Notes under the pieces: generated by a model
Told to the model about the DNA's origin: nothing
Seen by the model: the letters and a program-made list of their open reading frames with translations, nothing else
Database searches by the model: none
From: UBA9732 sp963649615
GTDB taxonomy: Bacteria > Spirochaetota > Spirochaetia > Sphaerochaetales > Sphaerochaetaceae
Assembly: GCA_963649615.1 (NCBI GenBank)
Contig: CAVJIN010000064.1
Span: 1-7,625, forward strand
Direction of reading: 5' to 3'
DNA: 7,625 nt
Shown: positions 5,915 to 7,625 of the stretch, in pieces
Layout: each line of letters opens with the position of its first letter
Position numbering within the stretch: the stretch's first letter is position 1
Translations under genes and position numbers: made by a program

Positions 5915-7419
5915 TAATTTTCGTTTGTTGCATCTAAGAACATACGAGCATATAAATCTTCTTTAGTTGAATATGAAAGATTTTTAAAAGCCTTAATTAT
6001 TTCAGGAATCAATTGATAATAGGCATATGTCCTTGGAATATTCTCTTTCTTGTACTCATCACTTAAGAACGAAGCAATATCTCCATAAGTTTTTACAGAA
6101 TATACATTTTCCATGTCCTGATCTAATTCATGGATTTCTCTTTCAATTTCTAGTTTTCTATAGTCTGGAGCAACAATAAAACATAATGGTTCAGCCACCT
6201 TTTCATGTCCCCACTTATAATATGTTGTTAATTGAGAAATATTATCTTTAGGGTTTATTCCATTTAATCCGCTGTTTATTTTATTTTCAATTATTACACG
6301 TTGATACTCACTCTCAGCACAGATATCAATTCTTCCATCGACAACTTTAACCTCTCTTAAAACACTAAATGTATTTGATGAATCAAACTTCTGATTTTCC
6401 CTTTTAAACTTTTCACAAAAATGTTTCAATAAATCTCCTTGACTCAAAACACTGTGAAGTATATTTGTAAAAATCTGTTCATTTTCTTCTTGTTTAATTA
6501 GATTAATGAAAGTCTTATCCGCATTCAACAAACCAATTTGCTTGCAATCAACCCTACGTGGCGTAATTTCTTTAAGTTTTTCATCTTTAATTGAGTCTTC
6601 TATTATCTTCTTTACTGTGCCATAATCTTCTGGGGAGTCATCATCATACAGATATCCTTTATTCCTTTGAAAATTATAGGTTAAACCGGTTACTGAAATC
6701 GGATTAATTGCCTTGTAAATTTTCTTACTCTTAAAAGTTAAATACAAAGTATCATCTTCTTGATAAATCTCATCTAAAAACTTTCCATTATACTTAATTT
6801 TGCGATTCCTAATAATATTCTTGACATCCCTCTGATTTTCTCTAAATACTTTGTCGTTTTCTGAGGTGTGAAACCTATGCAACTTTTCCGATAGTTCAAT
6901 TACATACAATATATCAAAGACAGATCCCCTTTTTTCACTTGTAAGAACCATGTACTTTCCAAGGTATTTTTCTCTTCCTAATCTATTCAAATCTGTAGTT
7001 CCATCTACCCAAATATTATCTGGACATGCGCCCCTTGGATTATTGTAAACATAGGAATTACCATCATCGGCAAGTAAAAAATCAATGATTTCATGTCCAA
7101 TATTGCCTTCACTATCTAACCACCCACCCAAAAACGGTTTATTAAGTAAAATAACGTTACCCGAATATTGATTCACAACAACCTCAGTTGTTTCGTTTTC
7201 TTCAGAGCAATCGTCTAAATGAGGTTCAGAATCCACAATAGAATAATAAGCAGGATATTTTCCCGTTTTGACAACCATTCCAGAAGAATCTAAAGCCATT
7301 AATGCGGAATAAATATTGGAATCATGTTTATAGTCTCCAAATATGTGAAAAGAAATTTCTCTTTGCGTTAATGACTTATATTTTTTAAGTACCTCAATTA
7401 TTTTCTCTTTGTTCGTCAT
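5914..7419 (-). CDS. Winged-helix / unknown middle domain / PD-(D/E)XK nuclease fusion protein
   Basis: I start this 501-residue protein at ATG 7417-7419 because GAGGGGG lies 10 nt upstream. An in-frame ATG at 7455 would add 12 residues translated through that ribosome site. Residues 1-62 look like a winged helix (K-I-I-E-V-L-K-K-Y, L-T-Q-R-E-I, S-N-I-Y-S-A-L-M-A-L, then a wing ending A-Y-Y-S-I). An acidic linker follows (65-80). Residues about 85-290 match no family I recognise; landmarks are G-G-W-L-D, N-I-G-H-E-I-I-D-F and Y-V-Y-N-N-P-R-G. Residues about 310-490 look like a PD-(D/E)XK nuclease: E-E-N-E-Q-I-F, R-E-V-K (356-359), G-R-I-D-I with Asp365, I-I-E-N-K with Glu378 and Lys380, and S-Q-L-T-T-Y-Y with Gln396. 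The catalytic set appears intact. It is a cytoplasmic enzyme, probably for restriction or defence, with no methyltransferase in the window. The gene looks more AT-rich than the operon downstream, which fits transfer. Target and middle-domain role are unknown. Confidence 0.85.
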   Translation of the reverse strand: MTNKEKIIEVLKKYKSLTQREISFHIFGDYKHDSNIYSALMALDSSGMVVKTGKYPAYYSIVDSEPHLDDCSEENETTEVVVNQYSGNVILLNKPFLGGWLDSEGNIGHEIIDFLLADDGNSYVYNNPRGACPDNIWVDGTTDLNRLGREKYLGKYMVLTSEKRGSVFDILYVIELSEKLHRFHTSENDKVFRENQRDVKNIIRNRKIKYNGKFLDEIYQEDDTLYLTFKSKKIYKAINPISVTGLTYNFQRNKGYLYDDDSPEDYGTVKKIIEDSIKDEKLKEITPRRVDCKQIGLLNADKTFINLIKQEENEQIFTNILHSVLSQGDLLKHFCEKFKRENQKFDSSNTFSVLREVKVVDGRIDICAESEYQRVIIENKINSGLNGINPKDNISQLTTYYKWGHEKVAEPLCFIVAPDYRKLEIEREIHELDQDMENVYSVKTYGDIASFLSDEYKKENIPRTYAYYQLIPEIIKAFKNLSYSTKEDLYARMFLDATNEN

Positions 7420-7429
7420 GAAATGATTT

Positions 7430-7436
7430 CCCCCTC
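7430..7436 (-). promoter_or_regulatory. Ribosome site that decides the nuclease start
   Basis: GAGGGGG precedes ATG 7417-7419 by 10 nt. It lies inside the longer reading frame from ATG 7455, which has no comparable site upstream, so the shorter 501-residue product is preferred. Confidence 0.65.
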
Positions 7437-7460
7437 TTTTTTTGAATGCCTGCATTTTCT

Positions 7461-7488
7461 AAATTATCACATTGATGATTCTTGTCAA
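7461..7488 (-). promoter_or_regulatory. Candidate promoter of the nuclease gene
   Basis: A perfect TTGACA is at 7483-7488 on the minus strand. The -10 is less clear: TAATTT at 7461-7466 gives a 16-bp spacer, while the better-looking GATAAT at 7463-7468 leaves only 14 bp. Transcription would start near 7454, leaving a leader of about 35 nt before the preferred ATG at 7419. This also argues against the upstream ATG at 7455. Confidence 0.45.
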
Positions 7489-7490
7489 TG
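7470..7490. promoter_or_regulatory. Inverted repeat over the nuclease -35 (possible operator)
   Basis: CATTGA (7470-7475) and TCAATG (7485-7490) are perfect 6-bp arms separated by 9 bp. They span the spacer and -35 of the candidate nuclease promoter, a usual place for a repressor. The winged helix of the encoded protein would be a natural candidate for self-regulation. Six-base arms are common by chance in AT-rich DNA. Confidence 0.3.
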
Positions 7491-7625
7491 AAATTCTTAT
7501 TTCTTACTACTTCAACCATAATTTCTCCCTAGCTTTGAGTAAACCATCATCTGGCAAATACCAAAAATCCTACTTCTCCCCCAAGCACCTCACACCAGCC
7601 ATACATTTATACCTGTTTTTCCACG
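7491..7625. other. Right-edge stretch with no supported gene
   Basis: By eye the last 60-70 bases are less AT-rich than the nuclease gene. On the minus strand one frame enters from the edge at 7623 and stops at TAG 7570-7572 after 17 codons; beyond the stop the same frame stays open with a protein-like D-F-W-Y-L-P-D-D-G-L-L-K-A-R-E-K until 7511. On the plus strand a frame from ATG 7475 is open to the edge for 50 codons but has no ribosome site. Either the end of an upstream gene, a decayed gene remnant, or a dispersed non-coding repeat could explain this. I see no terminator hairpin. Confidence 0.3.

Noticed and set aside
5752..5937. Plus-strand 61-codon frame over the intergenic gap
   Set aside because: It overlaps the operon promoter and the lipoprotein signal peptide on the other strand and has no ribosome site.
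7420..7455. Upstream ATG at 7455 as the nuclease start
   Set aside because: It would translate through the GAGGGGG site and lies at or near the predicted transcript start; the ATG at 7419 is better placed and begins right at the winged helix.
7475..7625. Plus-strand frame starting at ATG 7475 and open to the right edge (50 codons)
   Set aside because: No ribosome site, it starts inside the nuclease promoter, and the protein has no recognisable features; too short to support.

Overview
The window comes from an AT-rich bacterial chromosome with an outer membrane. Three consecutive proteins carry lipobox signal peptides, and a fourth carries a Sec signal peptide and an outer-membrane beta-barrel domain. 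The combination of LPP20-type lipoproteins, a CsgG/LpoB-like domain fused to a small barrel, and a very long lipoprotein of carboxypeptidase-regulatory-like repeats is most reminiscent of spirochaetes (Treponema or Sphaerochaeta relatives, often gut-associated). This placement is inferred from gene content; there is no rRNA or marker gene to confirm it.

Every gene I can support is on the minus strand, so the window is read from right to left. At the right edge (7420-7625) is a short non-coding stretch with a candidate promoter (TTGACA with an AT-rich -10) and a 6-bp inverted repeat over its -35. Next comes a 501-residue protein (7419 to 5914): an N-terminal winged helix, an uncharacterised middle part, and a C-terminal PD-(D/E)XK nuclease domain. 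It looks like a solitary restriction or defence enzyme, since no methyltransferase or partner gene is visible.

A 128-bp gap (5786-5913) follows. It holds three copies of a 12-bp direct repeat and a good sigma70-type promoter (TTGTAA, 18 bp, TATAAT) with a strong GGAGGA ribosome site. These drive a tightly packed four-gene operon: an LPP20-family lipoprotein (193 aa), a second LPP20-like lipoprotein with an extra C-terminal domain (325 aa), a CsgG/LpoB-like domain joined to an outer-membrane beta-barrel (377 aa), and a giant repeat lipoprotein that starts at 3079 and runs off the left edge after 1026 codons without a stop. The first three genes overlap by ATGA (4 nt) and the fourth starts 20 nt after the third, so they are very probably co-transcribed and translationally coupled.

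Together the operon encodes only envelope proteins: two small lipoproteins and a periplasmic-domain-plus-barrel protein that could form an outer-membrane assembly, and a long rod-like lipoprotein of at least twelve beta-sandwich repeats that could be a surface fibre, adhesin or periplasmic spacer. The joint function is an inference and is the most interesting open question here, along with the modular nuclease next door.
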